From Bryobacteraceae bacterium CoA2 C42 (lineage in GTDB: Bacteria > Acidobacteriota > Terriglobia > Bryobacterales > Bryobacteraceae): a stretch of 64,000 nt of DNA. A model generated the notes under the pieces. The model was not told the origin of the DNA. It worked only from the letters and a program-made list of their open reading frames with translations, and did no database searches. Below, one piece after another: positions 23,725 to 32,211 of this stretch (position 1 is its first letter; every line of letters starts with the position of its first letter). Both the position numbers and the translations under genes were made by a program. The stretch is from NCBI GenBank assembly GCA_019931245.1, contig JAINDL010000005.1:1-64000 (forward strand). Direction: 5' to 3'.

Positions 23725-24852
23725 CTAATACTTGGGTACGGACGGATCGACCTGATCGGACCAGGCCGAGATGCCGCCCGTCATGTTCCGGACGTTTTTG
23801 AAGCCCGCCTGCCGGAGGACATCGCAACCCTTGGCGCTGCGGCCGCCCATCTTGCAATGGAGGACGTAGTTGGCGTTGGGATCGAGCTCGGCCACCTTCT
23901 TCGGCAGATCGCCGAGGGGGATGAGCGTGGAGGTGGGGATGCGGCCGATCTGGAACTCGTGCGGCTCACGGACATCGATGAGGACGAAGTTTTCCTTGGC
24001 GTCGATGAGCGCTTTGACTTCTTTGGGGCTGATTTCGGCAGACATGGGCGGGGGCTCCGGTTGTTTGGGGATGCCGCAGAACTGTTCGTAGTCGATGAGC
24101 TTCACCTGGCCGGTGGCGCAGAGGCACTCGGGGTTCTTGCGGAGCTTGAGTTCGCGGAACTTCATGGCCAAGGCGTCATAGAGCAGCAGACGGCCGACGA
24201 GCGGTTCGCCGGCGCCGAGGATGAGCTTGACGACTTCGGTGGCCTGCAACAGGCCGACTACGCCCGGGAGAATGCCGAGCACGCCGCCTTCGGCGCAGCT
24301 GGGGACGAGGCCCGGGGGCGGCGGTTCCGGGTAGAGGCAGCGATAGCAGGGGCCACCTTCGGCGGCGAAGATCGTCGCCTGGCCTTCGAAGCGGAAGATG
24401 GAGGCGTAGACGTTGGGCTTGTTGAGCAGGACGCAGGCGTCGTTGATCAGAAAGCGGGTGGGGAAGTTGTCGGTGCCGTCGGCGATGATGTCGTAATCCT
24501 TGAGGATTTCAAGGGCATTGGCGCTCGAGAGGGCGACTTCGTGCTTGATGATGTTGATGAGCGGGTTGATGTCGCGCATCGTCTCTTCGGCCGAGTCGAT
24601 CTTCTTTTTGCCGATGTCCTTGGTGCCGTGGATGACCTGGCGCTGGAGGTTCGAGACATCGACGACGTCGAAATCGACGAGGCCGATGGTGCCGACGCCG
24701 GCCGCGGCGAGGTACATGGCGACGGGCGCGCCGAGGCCGCCGGTGCCGATGAGGAGGACTTTCGCGGCTTTGAGTTTTTCCTGGCCGGCGACGCCGACCT
24801 CCGGCATGATCAGGTGCCGGCTATAGCGGGATACCTCTTCCTGCGTTAGCAT
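23725..24852 (-). CDS. moeZ: MoeZ-type E1 adenylyltransferase-rhodanese fusion
   Basis: A 375-residue ThiF/MoeB-like enzyme with a C-terminal rhodanese domain. The ATP-binding GTGGLGAP starts at residue 36, and DFDVVDVSNLQRQ and DGTDNFPTRFL are E1 signatures. GPCYRCLYP and NPECLC hold the structural zinc cysteines, and SCAEGGVLG contains the E1 cysteine. The rhodanese domain (about 275-370) has its active cysteine in LHCKMGGRSAKG. In Mycobacterium tuberculosis the same fusion (MoeZ) adenylates and sulfurates CysO. Here cysO, mec and cysM are directly upstream, so activation of CysO is the likely job. It could also serve molybdopterin synthase. Its ATG overlaps the cysO stop. Confidence 0.9.
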   Translation of the reverse strand: MLTQEEVSRYSRHLIMPEVGVAGQEKLKAAKVLLIGTGGLGAPVAMYLAAAGVGTIGLVDFDVVDVSNLQRQVIHGTKDIGKKKIDSAEETMRDINPLINIIKHEVALSSANALEILKDYDIIADGTDNFPTRFLINDACVLLNKPNVYASIFRFEGQATIFAAEGGPCYRCLYPEPPPPGLVPSCAEGGVLGILPGVVGLLQATEVVKLILGAGEPLVGRLLLYDALAMKFRELKLRKNPECLCATGQVKLIDYEQFCGIPKQPEPPPMSAEISPKEVKALIDAKENFVLIDVREPHEFQIGRIPTSTLIPLGDLPKKVAELDPNANYVLHCKMGGRSAKGCDVLRQAGFKNVRNMTGGISAWSDQVDPSVPKY

Positions 24853-25124
24853 CGGCCACCGGCGATGGAGGGAACGATGGAGATGGTGTCGCCGTCGGCG
24901 ATGGCGGTGGCATCCTTCTGCAGGTAGCGGATGTCTTCGTCGTTGACGTAGACGTTGACGAAGCTGCGGAGTTTGCCTTCGTCGTTGTAGAGGTTCTTCC
25001 GGAGGTCGGGGAACTGCGTGGTGAGGTTGGCAAGCGCTTCGCCGACGGTGGAGCCGGAGACTTCGACGGAGTTATTCTTTTCGGCGTACTGCCGCAGGGG
25101 GGTGGGAATGAGGATCTTGGCCAT
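24846..25124 (-). CDS. cysO: Ubiquitin-like sulfur carrier CysO with C-terminal GG-RC extension
   Basis: A 92-residue ThiS/MoaD-fold sulfur carrier. The beta-grasp pattern is complete (AKILIPTPLRQYAEKNNSVEV..., LRSFVNVYVNDEDIRYLQKDATAIADGDTISIVP). The C-terminus reads IAGGRC: the functional Gly-Gly is followed by Arg91 and Cys92. Carriers with two extra residues must be trimmed by a JAMM protease before adenylation, and the gene next upstream encodes one. The two extra codons arise where the moeZ start (ATG in CGATGCTAA) overlaps the cysO end. CysO thiocarboxylate donates sulfur to CysM. Confidence 0.87.
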   Translation of the reverse strand: MAKILIPTPLRQYAEKNNSVEVSGSTVGEALANLTTQFPDLRKNLYNDEGKLRSFVNVYVNDEDIRYLQKDATAIADGDTISIVPSIAGGRC

Positions 25125-25137
25125 TTTGGGTGTTTCC

Positions 25138-25554
25138 TTAATATTCTAAAGGCTCCTGCTCGGCTTTCGTTTGCTCGGCGTTCGGGAGCCAGCTGTTGGC
25201 GTGGTGGAACTTCCCTTTTTGGATGCTGAGGACGATGAAACTGTACCAGGGGCAGGAGTTTTCGAGGTCGGTTTTCGAGAAGTAGGCGTCGCAGTCCGGA
25301 TGGGAGTGGAAGATGCCAAGGACGTCGAGGCCGCGCTGGCGGGCTTCGCGCTCGACGCGGAGGAGATCTTCGGGGCGGATTTCGTAGCGGTCTTCCTGGG
25401 CGCCGGTGTAGGCGTTTTCGAGCGGGAGGGCGACGGTGACGGTCTTGTCGTCGCCGTCGGCCGAGCCGAGCATGGCGCCGCAGCACTCGTTCGGGTAGGT
25501 GGCTTCAGCGTGGGCGACCATGGTGGCCCAGGGTTCAGGGTGTACGCGGATCAT
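25138..25554 (-). CDS. mec: JAMM/MPN+ metalloprotease, Mec family
   Basis: A 138-residue JAB1/MPN+ peptidase. The zinc site is complete: E23 in NECCG and the H-x-H-x7-S-x2-D motif at H83, H85, S93 and D96. In the CysO pathway Mec releases cysteine from the CysO-cysteine adduct; related enzymes also trim carrier C-termini, and CysO here ends GG-RC. The gene overlaps the end of cysM by 4 nt and precedes cysO by 13 nt. Cytosolic. Confidence 0.9.
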   Translation of the reverse strand: MIRVHPEPWATMVAHAEATYPNECCGAMLGSADGDDKTVTVALPLENAYTGAQEDRYEIRPEDLLRVEREARQRGLDVLGIFHSHPDCDAYFSKTDLENSCPWYSFIVLSIQKGKFHHANSWLPNAEQTKAEQEPLEY

Positions 25555-26456
25555 GAGTATTGAGGGTCGTTCCAGAAGGGTTCGGAGAGGTACTTTTCGG
25601 CGCCGTCGCAGAGGATGGTGACGATGACCCCCTCTTTGATGCGTTCGGCGAGCGAAAGGGCTCCGTGGACATTGGCGCCGGCGGAGATGCCGACGAGGAG
25701 GCCTTCCTGACGGGCGAGGCGCCGGGCCATGCGGTAGGCGTCTTCGGTTTCAATCCAGAGGTTGTCGTCGGCGAGCGATTCGTCGTAGATGCCGGGGACG
25801 ATGGCGGTGGGCATGTGCTTGAGCCCTTCGAGGCCGTGGAAGCCGGAGGAGGGTTGGGCGGAGAGGCACTGAATGGCGGGGTTGACCTCTTTGAGGCGGC
25901 GGGTGGTGCCGACGAAGGTGCCGGAGGTGCCCATGGCGGCGACGAAGTGGGTGATGCGGTGATCGGTTTGGGCGAGGATTTCGAGGGCGGTGGTTTGGTA
26001 GTGGGCCTGCCAGTTGGCGGGGTTGTTGTATTGGTCGGGGTAGAAGTAGCGGCCGGGGTCGGCGGCGTAGATCTTCTTGCACTCGCGGATGGCGCCGTCG
26101 GAGCCGGTGGCGGGGTCGGTGAGGACGAGTTCGGCGCCGTAGGCGGCGAGGATCTGTTTGCGTTCCGGCGAGGCGTTGGCGGGGAGGCAGAGTTTGACGG
26201 GATAGCCGCGGGCGGCGGCGATCATGGCGTAGGCGATGCCGGTATTGCCGGAGGTGGAGTCGAGGATGATCTTGCCGGGGGTGAGCAGGCCGCGGCGTTC
26301 GCCGTCGAGGATCATGTTGAGCGCCGGGCGGTCTTTGACGCTGCCGCCGGGGTTGGCGAACTCGGCTTTGCCGTAGAGTTCGATGCCGGGCAGGTGGGCG
26401 GTGAGGCGGTCGAGCCGGAAGAGCGGCGTGTTGCCGATGGCTTCGATCAGGTGCAT
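25551..26456 (-). CDS. cysM: Cysteine synthase, CysM type (CysO-dependent)
   Basis: A 301-residue fold-type II PLP enzyme. The PLP lysine is K41 in NPGGSVKDRPALNMI, the phosphate-binding loop is STSGNTGIA (about 68-76), and GTSGTFVGTTRRLKE is the second conserved loop. In the neighbouring-gene context (mec, cysO, moeZ) it should use CysO-thiocarboxylate, with O-phosphoserine or O-acetylserine as carbon donor. I chose ATG 26456 because it gives the standard N-terminus HLIEAIGNTPL; 26 codons further upstream are open but cross the divergent promoter. A TACCCT box lies 6 nt before this ATG, so the operon probably starts leaderless. Confidence 0.92.
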   Translation of the reverse strand: MHLIEAIGNTPLFRLDRLTAHLPGIELYGKAEFANPGGSVKDRPALNMILDGERRGLLTPGKIILDSTSGNTGIAYAMIAAARGYPVKLCLPANASPERKQILAAYGAELVLTDPATGSDGAIRECKKIYAADPGRYFYPDQYNNPANWQAHYQTTALEILAQTDHRITHFVAAMGTSGTFVGTTRRLKEVNPAIQCLSAQPSSGFHGLEGLKHMPTAIVPGIYDESLADDNLWIETEDAYRMARRLARQEGLLVGISAGANVHGALSLAERIKEGVIVTILCDGAEKYLSEPFWNDPQYS

Positions 26457-26462
26457 CTTCAC

Positions 26463-26480
26463 AGGGTAACGCGTTACGCT
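26463..26480. promoter_or_regulatory. Symmetric divergent promoter, cysM operon / phosphoesterase
   Basis: The two start codons are only 32 bp apart. In between lies the perfect palindrome GTAACGCGTTAC (26466-26477). Minus-strand TACCCT (complement of 26463-26468) is 6 nt before the cysM ATG, and plus-strand TACGCT (26475-26480) is 8 nt before the ATG at 26489. Both mRNAs would be leaderless, and a protein bound to the palindrome would block both. Confidence 0.55.
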
Positions 26481-26488
26481 TTGAGGCG

Positions 26489-28954
26489 ATGACCTTTCGG
26501 AATGCAGCATGGCTGGTGGCGGCGGTGGCCGCACTGGGAGCGGCGTCGGCGCCGATGATTTCGACGACGCTGTTGGGGCGGCAGGTGGACGGCAGCTTTC
26601 TACTGGCGAACCATCAGTTGGTGAAGCCTTGGGGGAGCCAGCTGTTTTTCAAGGGGCGTCCGGTGGACTTGGCATTTGATCCGGCCAAGCGGTGGCTGGC
26701 CGTGCTGAGTGGGAACGAGGTGGTGATTGTGGACGGCACGAGCGGGAGCGTCGTCGACCGGGCCAAGGCGAAGACGACGTCCTATGCGGGGATTGCGTTT
26801 TCGCCGGATGGCAAAGAGATTTGGGCGTCGGAGACGACGCGGACCGGGCCGGACAGCTTGCTGGTGTTAGGGGTGGGGGCCACCGGAAAAGTGACGGCGA
26901 CGGAGCGGCTGAACCTGCCGGGCCACGCGGTGCCGACGGGGATTGCTTTTGGGGCCGACGGCAAGACGGTATACGTGGCGATGCACCGGGATAACGTGCT
27001 GGTAGCGTTTGACCGGGCGACGCGGAAGGAGATCCGGCGCTGGGCGACGGGTTTGGCGCCGTTTGGCGTGGTGGTGCGGGACGGGGTGGCCTATGTGACG
27101 AATCGGGCGGGGTCGGCGATTCCGCCCGGCGCGGCGACAGCGCCGAGCGGCGGGGTGGAGGTGCCGGTGGATGCCAACGGTTCGGTGCTGCCGGGGAGTT
27201 TGACGGTGTTGTCGCTGGCCGATGGCAAGCGGGAGGATGTGCCCGTGGACCGGGCGCCTTCGGGGATCGCCCTGCGGCCGGACGGGGGCGAGGTGGCGGT
27301 GGCCAATGGTCATGCGGATACGGTGACGCTGGTGGATACGAAGTCGCGGAAGACGCGGACGCTAGCGGTGGGCGGGCAGCCGGTGGGGGTGCTCTATAGC
27401 GGAGACGGGAGCCGGTTGTACGTGGCGTGCGCGGGGGAGAACGCGGTGGCGATTGTGGAGGGCGGCAAGCGGGTGGGGGCGATCCCGACCGGGTGGTTCC
27501 CTTCGGCGCTGGCGCTGGACGGCAAGGGTGATCTGCGCGTCGTGAACATCAAAGGCGTGGGGAACACGGAGCAGGCGCCGGGGCAGTTCAACAGCCGGGC
27601 GTTTGAAGGCAGCCTGCTGACGATTCCGGCGCCGAGCCGGGCGCAGGCGGCGGCGGGGCAGCGGGAGGTGAAGCTGGCGAACGCGCCGCGGTTTACGCCG
27701 CAGGGCGGGGTGAAGGATCTGGACCGGCTGGGCATTGAGCACGTGTTTCTACTGATTAAAGAGAACCGGACGTATGACCAGGTATTCGGCGATATGCCGG
27801 TGGGGAATGGGAAGAAGGAGCTGGCGATGTATCCGCGGGAGGTGACGCCGAATCATCACGCTCTGGCCGAGGAGTTTGTGCTGCTCGATAACTTTTATGC
27901 GTCGGGGGCGATTAGTTTTGAGGGGCATCAGTGGCTGATGATGGGCTTTGTGAGCGACCACGTGGAGCGGGCGCTGCAGGCGGCGCCGCGGGGGTATGCG
28001 TGGAACATGGCGGACGGGTTGGCGGTGAGTCCGCAGGGCTTTTTCTGGCAGAGTGCGGGGCGTCCGCTGCGGGTGCAGTTGCTGGGGCCGCTGTCGCTGC
28101 CGGCGGTGTTTGACGCCAAGACGGGGCTGGTGAAGGATGTGAACGAGAGCGCGCTGCCGCCGTGGACGTTCTACTGGGATCACTACAAGAAGGGGACGTG
28201 GCGGGACGTGGTGGCGTCGCGGTGCGGCGTGCCGGCGATGAAGGGGATCTATGATGAGCGGTTCCCGCCGAGCGAGATGAAGATTCCGGACCAGATTCGG
28301 GCCGAGGCGTTTTTGGAGCGGCTGGCGAAGTGGGACAAGGACGGGACGACGCCGAACCTGACGATTGTGACGATGACGAGCGACCACACGGTGGGGAAGA
28401 ACCCGGGGGCGCCGACGCCGCGGGCGATGGTGGCGGATAACGATCTGGCGCTGGGCCGGATGGTGGAGGGGATCAGCAAGAGCAAGATCTGGGCGAAGTC
28501 GCTGATTCTGGTGGTGGAGGACGATGCGCAGGACGGGGTGGACCACGTGGCGGGGAACCGGACGGTGGCGCTGGCGATTGGGCCGCACATTAAGCGGAAG
28601 TCGCTGAATTCGAACTTCTACACGCAGACGAGCATGGTGCGGACGATTCAGGACGTCTTCCGGATTGAGCCCCGGACGCGGTTTTTGCAGGCGGCGCGGG
28701 CGATGAACGGCGTGTTTGTGAAAGAAGCGGATTTGCGGCCGTACACACATGTGCCGGCGGGGGTGAAGTTGGATGAGTTAAACCCGCCGCTGCGGGCGCT
28801 GCGGGGGCGGGAGCGTTGGGCGGCCGAGGAGTCGGCCAAAATGAATTGGAGCGATGTGGACGATGTGCCGACGGATACGCTGAACCGGATTTTGTGGGGC
28901 GAGGCGAAGGGGTATGACGCGCCGTACCCCGGCGTCATCGGCCTGAAACCTTGA
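26489..28954 (+). CDS. Secreted YVTN beta-propeller / phosphoesterase fusion
   Basis: An 821-residue exported protein. A signal peptide (FRNAAWLVAAVAALGAASA) is followed by a YVTN/YncE-like propeller (about 45-390, repeats such as KTVYVAMHRDNVLVAFDRAT and SRLYVACAGENAVAIVEG). The second half (about 410-760) is a phosphoesterase/alkaline-phosphatase-superfamily domain with LLIKENRTYDQVFGD near 427, TMTSDHTVGKNPGAPTPRA, DNDLALGRMVEGISKSKIW and VVEDDAQDGVDHVAGNR. The ENRTYDQ motif places it near phospholipase C/acid phosphatase-like enzymes. The substrate is unknown; periplasmic or cell-surface. It is divergent from cysM. Confidence 0.88.
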   Translation: MTFRNAAWLVAAVAALGAASAPMISTTLLGRQVDGSFLLANHQLVKPWGSQLFFKGRPVDLAFDPAKRWLAVLSGNEVVIVDGTSGSVVDRAKAKTTSYAGIAFSPDGKEIWASETTRTGPDSLLVLGVGATGKVTATERLNLPGHAVPTGIAFGADGKTVYVAMHRDNVLVAFDRATRKEIRRWATGLAPFGVVVRDGVAYVTNRAGSAIPPGAATAPSGGVEVPVDANGSVLPGSLTVLSLADGKREDVPVDRAPSGIALRPDGGEVAVANGHADTVTLVDTKSRKTRTLAVGGQPVGVLYSGDGSRLYVACAGENAVAIVEGGKRVGAIPTGWFPSALALDGKGDLRVVNIKGVGNTEQAPGQFNSRAFEGSLLTIPAPSRAQAAAGQREVKLANAPRFTPQGGVKDLDRLGIEHVFLLIKENRTYDQVFGDMPVGNGKKELAMYPREVTPNHHALAEEFVLLDNFYASGAISFEGHQWLMMGFVSDHVERALQAAPRGYAWNMADGLAVSPQGFFWQSAGRPLRVQLLGPLSLPAVFDAKTGLVKDVNESALPPWTFYWDHYKKGTWRDVVASRCGVPAMKGIYDERFPPSEMKIPDQIRAEAFLERLAKWDKDGTTPNLTIVTMTSDHTVGKNPGAPTPRAMVADNDLALGRMVEGISKSKIWAKSLILVVEDDAQDGVDHVAGNRTVALAIGPHIKRKSLNSNFYTQTSMVRTIQDVFRIEPRTRFLQAARAMNGVFVKEADLRPYTHVPAGVKLDELNPPLRALRGRERWAAEESAKMNWSDVDDVPTDTLNRILWGEAKGYDAPYPGVIGLKP

Positions 28955-28960
28955 ATGGGG

Positions 28961-28973
28961 TATACTACGGCGC
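28961..28973 (+). promoter_or_regulatory. -10 box directly before the second TonB receptor gene
   Basis: TATACT (28961-28966) is followed by seven bases and the ATG at 28974. It begins six bases after the preceding stop codon. No Shine-Dalgarno sequence precedes the ATG, so a leaderless mRNA is the simplest reading. Confidence 0.6.
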
Positions 28974-31900
28974 ATGAATCAGGCCGTTAGAATTTGCTGG
29001 GGGATCCTTCTCGGGCTGGCGCCATTGGCCGCTCAGGAAACAACGGGTAGCGTGACCGGGACGGTGAAAGACCCGACCGGCGCCGTGATTGTGGGCGCCG
29101 CGGTGACGGCGACGAACGCGCAGACGGGCGGAGAGTTCCGCACGGCGACCGATGAGGCGGGCAACTATCTGTTTCCGCTGCTGCGGTCCGGGACGTACCG
29201 GATTGTGGTGGAGAGCAAGGGATTTCAGCGCGTGCAGCAGACGGGCGTGATTGTGAACACGAGCGAGCGGGCGCGCATTGATGTGACGTTGAGCGTGGGG
29301 CAAGTGACCGATACGGTGAACGTGACGGCCGAGACGCCGCTGCTGCAGAGCGAGAAGGTGACGATCGGGCAGGTGGTGGAGCAGCGGACGATCCAATCGA
29401 TTCCGTTGGCGACGCGGAACTTTACGCAGATTCTAGGCACTTCGGCGGGCGTGGTCGGCGCGGTGTATAACGCCGATAACCCGGGCACGGGGAGTGACTC
29501 GGTGAGCGTGAACGGCGCGCGGCGGGGTAGCAATAATCTGCTGGTGGACGGGGTGCCGACCACGAATCCGCTGAACAACGCGCCAGACGGGGATGGGACG
29601 CCGTCGATTGAGTTTTTGGGCGAGTTCAAGGTGATGACAAGCCTGTTCAGCGCCGAGTACGGGCGGAACCTGGGGTCGACGATCAACGTGACGACGCGGA
29701 GCGGAACCAATGAGTTCCATGGCGCGGCGTATAACTTCCTGCGCAATACGAAGCTGAACGCGCGGCCGTTCTTCAACCCCGTGCGCGGCCAGAACAACCA
29801 GAACCAGTTTGGCGGCAACATTGGCGGCCCGATGGTGATTCCGAAGCTTTACAACGGCAAGGACAAGACCTTTTTCTTCTTTGGCTGGGAGAGTTCGCGG
29901 CAGCGCAATGCGAACTCGGCGAATGCGGCGATTCAGCGGATTGTGCCGACGGTGCCGATGCGGAGCGGCGACTTTTCGGCGCGGCGGGCGATTAATGATC
30001 CGGTGACGGGGCAGCCGTTTCCGGGGGCGATCATCCCGGCTTCGCGCATCAATCCGATCTCGAAGGCGATTCAGGACCGGTTTATTCCTTCGCCGAACTT
30101 CTCGCTTGGGGCGAACAACTTCTTCGCGGCTCGTTCGATTGCAACGGATATCGACATGTGGACGGTGAAGTTGGATCACCGGCTCGGATCGAACGACACG
30201 ATTTCGGGTCGTTGGTTTAAGAGTAAGCAGGGCGACCTGACGCCCTTCGGGCAGGGTTTGCCGGGATTCGGCAACATTGCCAACCGGCAGAAGGACTCGG
30301 GCAATGTGACGTACACGCATCTGTTCAGCGCCACGCAGGTGCTTGAATCGCGGTTTGGCTTTGACGATTCCTCGCAGTTCCTGCAGATGCAGAACGCCGA
30401 TGCTCCGACAGCCGTGGGGCTGCGTCCGCTGGCCGTGACCAATCTGGACGGGATGCCCCGTATCAACATTTTGAACTATGTGCAGTTTGGCAACCAGGCT
30501 AACTGGTCGGACTTCATCAAGCGCTATACGATGGGCGCGACGATGACCTGGATTCGCGGCAAGCACAACATCAAGTACGGCGCGGAAAGTCAGATTTCCG
30601 ACTACAACCCGAAGAACGCGCAGGTGAGCCGTGGACTCTGGCAGTACAACGGTCAGGCGAGTGGCGATGAGTACGCCGACTTCCTGTTGAGCCATGCGCG
30701 GCTGAAGCAGTTCAGCGCACCGGGCGCCGGTGGGGAGTTGAAGATGCGCGACAACTTGATGTCGGGCTTCATAAACGATGACTGGAAGGTGAGCGAACGG
30801 CTGACGGTGAACGTGGGAGCGCGGTACGAGTATCACTTCCAGCCGGCGGCTTATAACCTGGGCATGGTGAACTGGTGGCCGGAGAACTACACGGGCGTGG
30901 GCTCGCTGGCGAGTTCCGGAATTGTCCAGGGCGGAGTGAACGGGGTGCCGAAGAGCGGTGTTTATAACGACGGCAATAACTTTGCGCCGCGCCTGGGCAT
31001 CGCCTACCGGGTTACCGACAGCTGGGTGATTCGCACTGGCGCCGGCCTGTACTATGACACGCGGACCGGCCAGATTGCGCAGCAAGCCTTCAACAACCCG
31101 CCGACCTCTACCCAGTTAGAGGCGGACTGCGCGGCGCCGGGCACTCCCTGCCGGCTGAACACGCCGGACAACTGGACCTACCTGGACCCCGGCTATGACC
31201 CGACCCGGATTCCGTTCCCCACCTCTCCGACCCAGCAGCTCCAGGTTTGGGGTACGGAACGGCGGACCAAGATGGACAACGCCTGGCAGTACAACTTCAG
31301 CGTCCAGAAGCAGTTGCCGGGGAATGTGCTGGTGGAGTCAGCTTACGTTGGCACGAAGGGCACCAACCTGATGGCGCGGCGGAACTTCAATCCGATTATC
31401 CCGCAGGCCGATGGCACCTCCGTCCGGCGGTACCCGGGCTTCGGCACGTTGCTGATCACGGCGCAGAACGGTTCGTCGACTTACCACTCTTTCCAGACGA
31501 CGGTGAAGAAACGGAGCAAGCTGACGACGATGCAGGGGGCCTACACCTGGGGCAAAGCGCTGGGCAACGGCGATGAGAGCGCGCGCTTCTTCACGAGCCT
31601 GTTCCCGACGCCCTGGAACGATTTCAGCCGCGCCAAAGGTCCGGCCAACTTTGACCGGACGCACCGGTTTACCCTGGTCGTCAACCAGGATCTGCCGAAC
31701 CGGTTCGGGAGCGGGGCCGGGAAGTTTCTGCTGAATGATTGGAGCTTGAATGCGTTTTTCGTGACGCAGACGGGTACTCCGGTGACGGTCTTCAACCGGG
31801 ACAGCGGCCAGGGTCTGGGCGGAATCGCGACTGATCCGGCGGCGCCGTTCTTTGCCAACGTAACGGCCGGGGTGCCGCTGGTGACGCCGGGCGATATCAA

Positions 31901-32204
31901 GACCAAACTGCGGAACTATATCAATCCGGCGGCGTTTACGCGGGCCCCGCGGGGCACCTACGGCAACTCGGGGCGCGGCATGCTGCGCGGACCGGGCCAG
32001 ACGACGGTGGACTTCTCGGTGTTCAAGAACTTCCGGTTCGGCGAGCGTTTTGCGACGCAGTTCCGGACGGAGATGTTCAACCTGCTGAATCAGCCGAACT
32101 TCGGCAATCCGGGCAACAACATCGACAACGCGGGCTACGGCCAGATTTTGTCGACGTCGGTGAATGCGCGGCTGGTGCAGATGGCGTTGAAATTTACGTT
32201 CTAA
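28974..32204 (+). CDS. Oar-like TonB-dependent outer-membrane receptor
   Basis: A 1076-residue protein with a signal peptide (to about residue 22, ...LAPLAAQ), a carboxypeptidase-regulatory-like domain (about 25-110: SVTGTVKDPTGAVIVGAAVTA), a plug (about 120-260; NLLVDGVPTTNPLNNAPDG) and a 22-strand-type barrel ending LVQMALKFTF with a terminal Phe. Full length for the family. It precedes CRTAC1-like and TPR genes on the same strand with an 7-nt gap, a grouping I associate with Acidobacteria. The transported substrate cannot be inferred. Confidence 0.9.
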   Translation: MNQAVRICWGILLGLAPLAAQETTGSVTGTVKDPTGAVIVGAAVTATNAQTGGEFRTATDEAGNYLFPLLRSGTYRIVVESKGFQRVQQTGVIVNTSERARIDVTLSVGQVTDTVNVTAETPLLQSEKVTIGQVVEQRTIQSIPLATRNFTQILGTSAGVVGAVYNADNPGTGSDSVSVNGARRGSNNLLVDGVPTTNPLNNAPDGDGTPSIEFLGEFKVMTSLFSAEYGRNLGSTINVTTRSGTNEFHGAAYNFLRNTKLNARPFFNPVRGQNNQNQFGGNIGGPMVIPKLYNGKDKTFFFFGWESSRQRNANSANAAIQRIVPTVPMRSGDFSARRAINDPVTGQPFPGAIIPASRINPISKAIQDRFIPSPNFSLGANNFFAARSIATDIDMWTVKLDHRLGSNDTISGRWFKSKQGDLTPFGQGLPGFGNIANRQKDSGNVTYTHLFSATQVLESRFGFDDSSQFLQMQNADAPTAVGLRPLAVTNLDGMPRINILNYVQFGNQANWSDFIKRYTMGATMTWIRGKHNIKYGAESQISDYNPKNAQVSRGLWQYNGQASGDEYADFLLSHARLKQFSAPGAGGELKMRDNLMSGFINDDWKVSERLTVNVGARYEYHFQPAAYNLGMVNWWPENYTGVGSLASSGIVQGGVNGVPKSGVYNDGNNFAPRLGIAYRVTDSWVIRTGAGLYYDTRTGQIAQQAFNNPPTSTQLEADCAAPGTPCRLNTPDNWTYLDPGYDPTRIPFPTSPTQQLQVWGTERRTKMDNAWQYNFSVQKQLPGNVLVESAYVGTKGTNLMARRNFNPIIPQADGTSVRRYPGFGTLLITAQNGSSTYHSFQTTVKKRSKLTTMQGAYTWGKALGNGDESARFFTSLFPTPWNDFSRAKGPANFDRTHRFTLVVNQDLPNRFGSGAGKFLLNDWSLNAFFVTQTGTPVTVFNRDSGQGLGGIATDPAAPFFANVTAGVPLVTPGDIKTKLRNYINPAAFTRAPRGTYGNSGRGMLRGPGQTTVDFSVFKNFRFGERFATQFRTEMFNLLNQPNFGNPGNNIDNAGYGQILSTSVNARLVQMALKFTF

Positions 32205-32211
32205 TGGCTAG

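Noticed and set aside
24846-25124. CysO as MoaD for molybdopterin synthesis
   Set aside because: No moaE, moaA or moaC is nearby, while mec and cysM are adjacent and overlapping. Cysteine synthesis is the better explanation.
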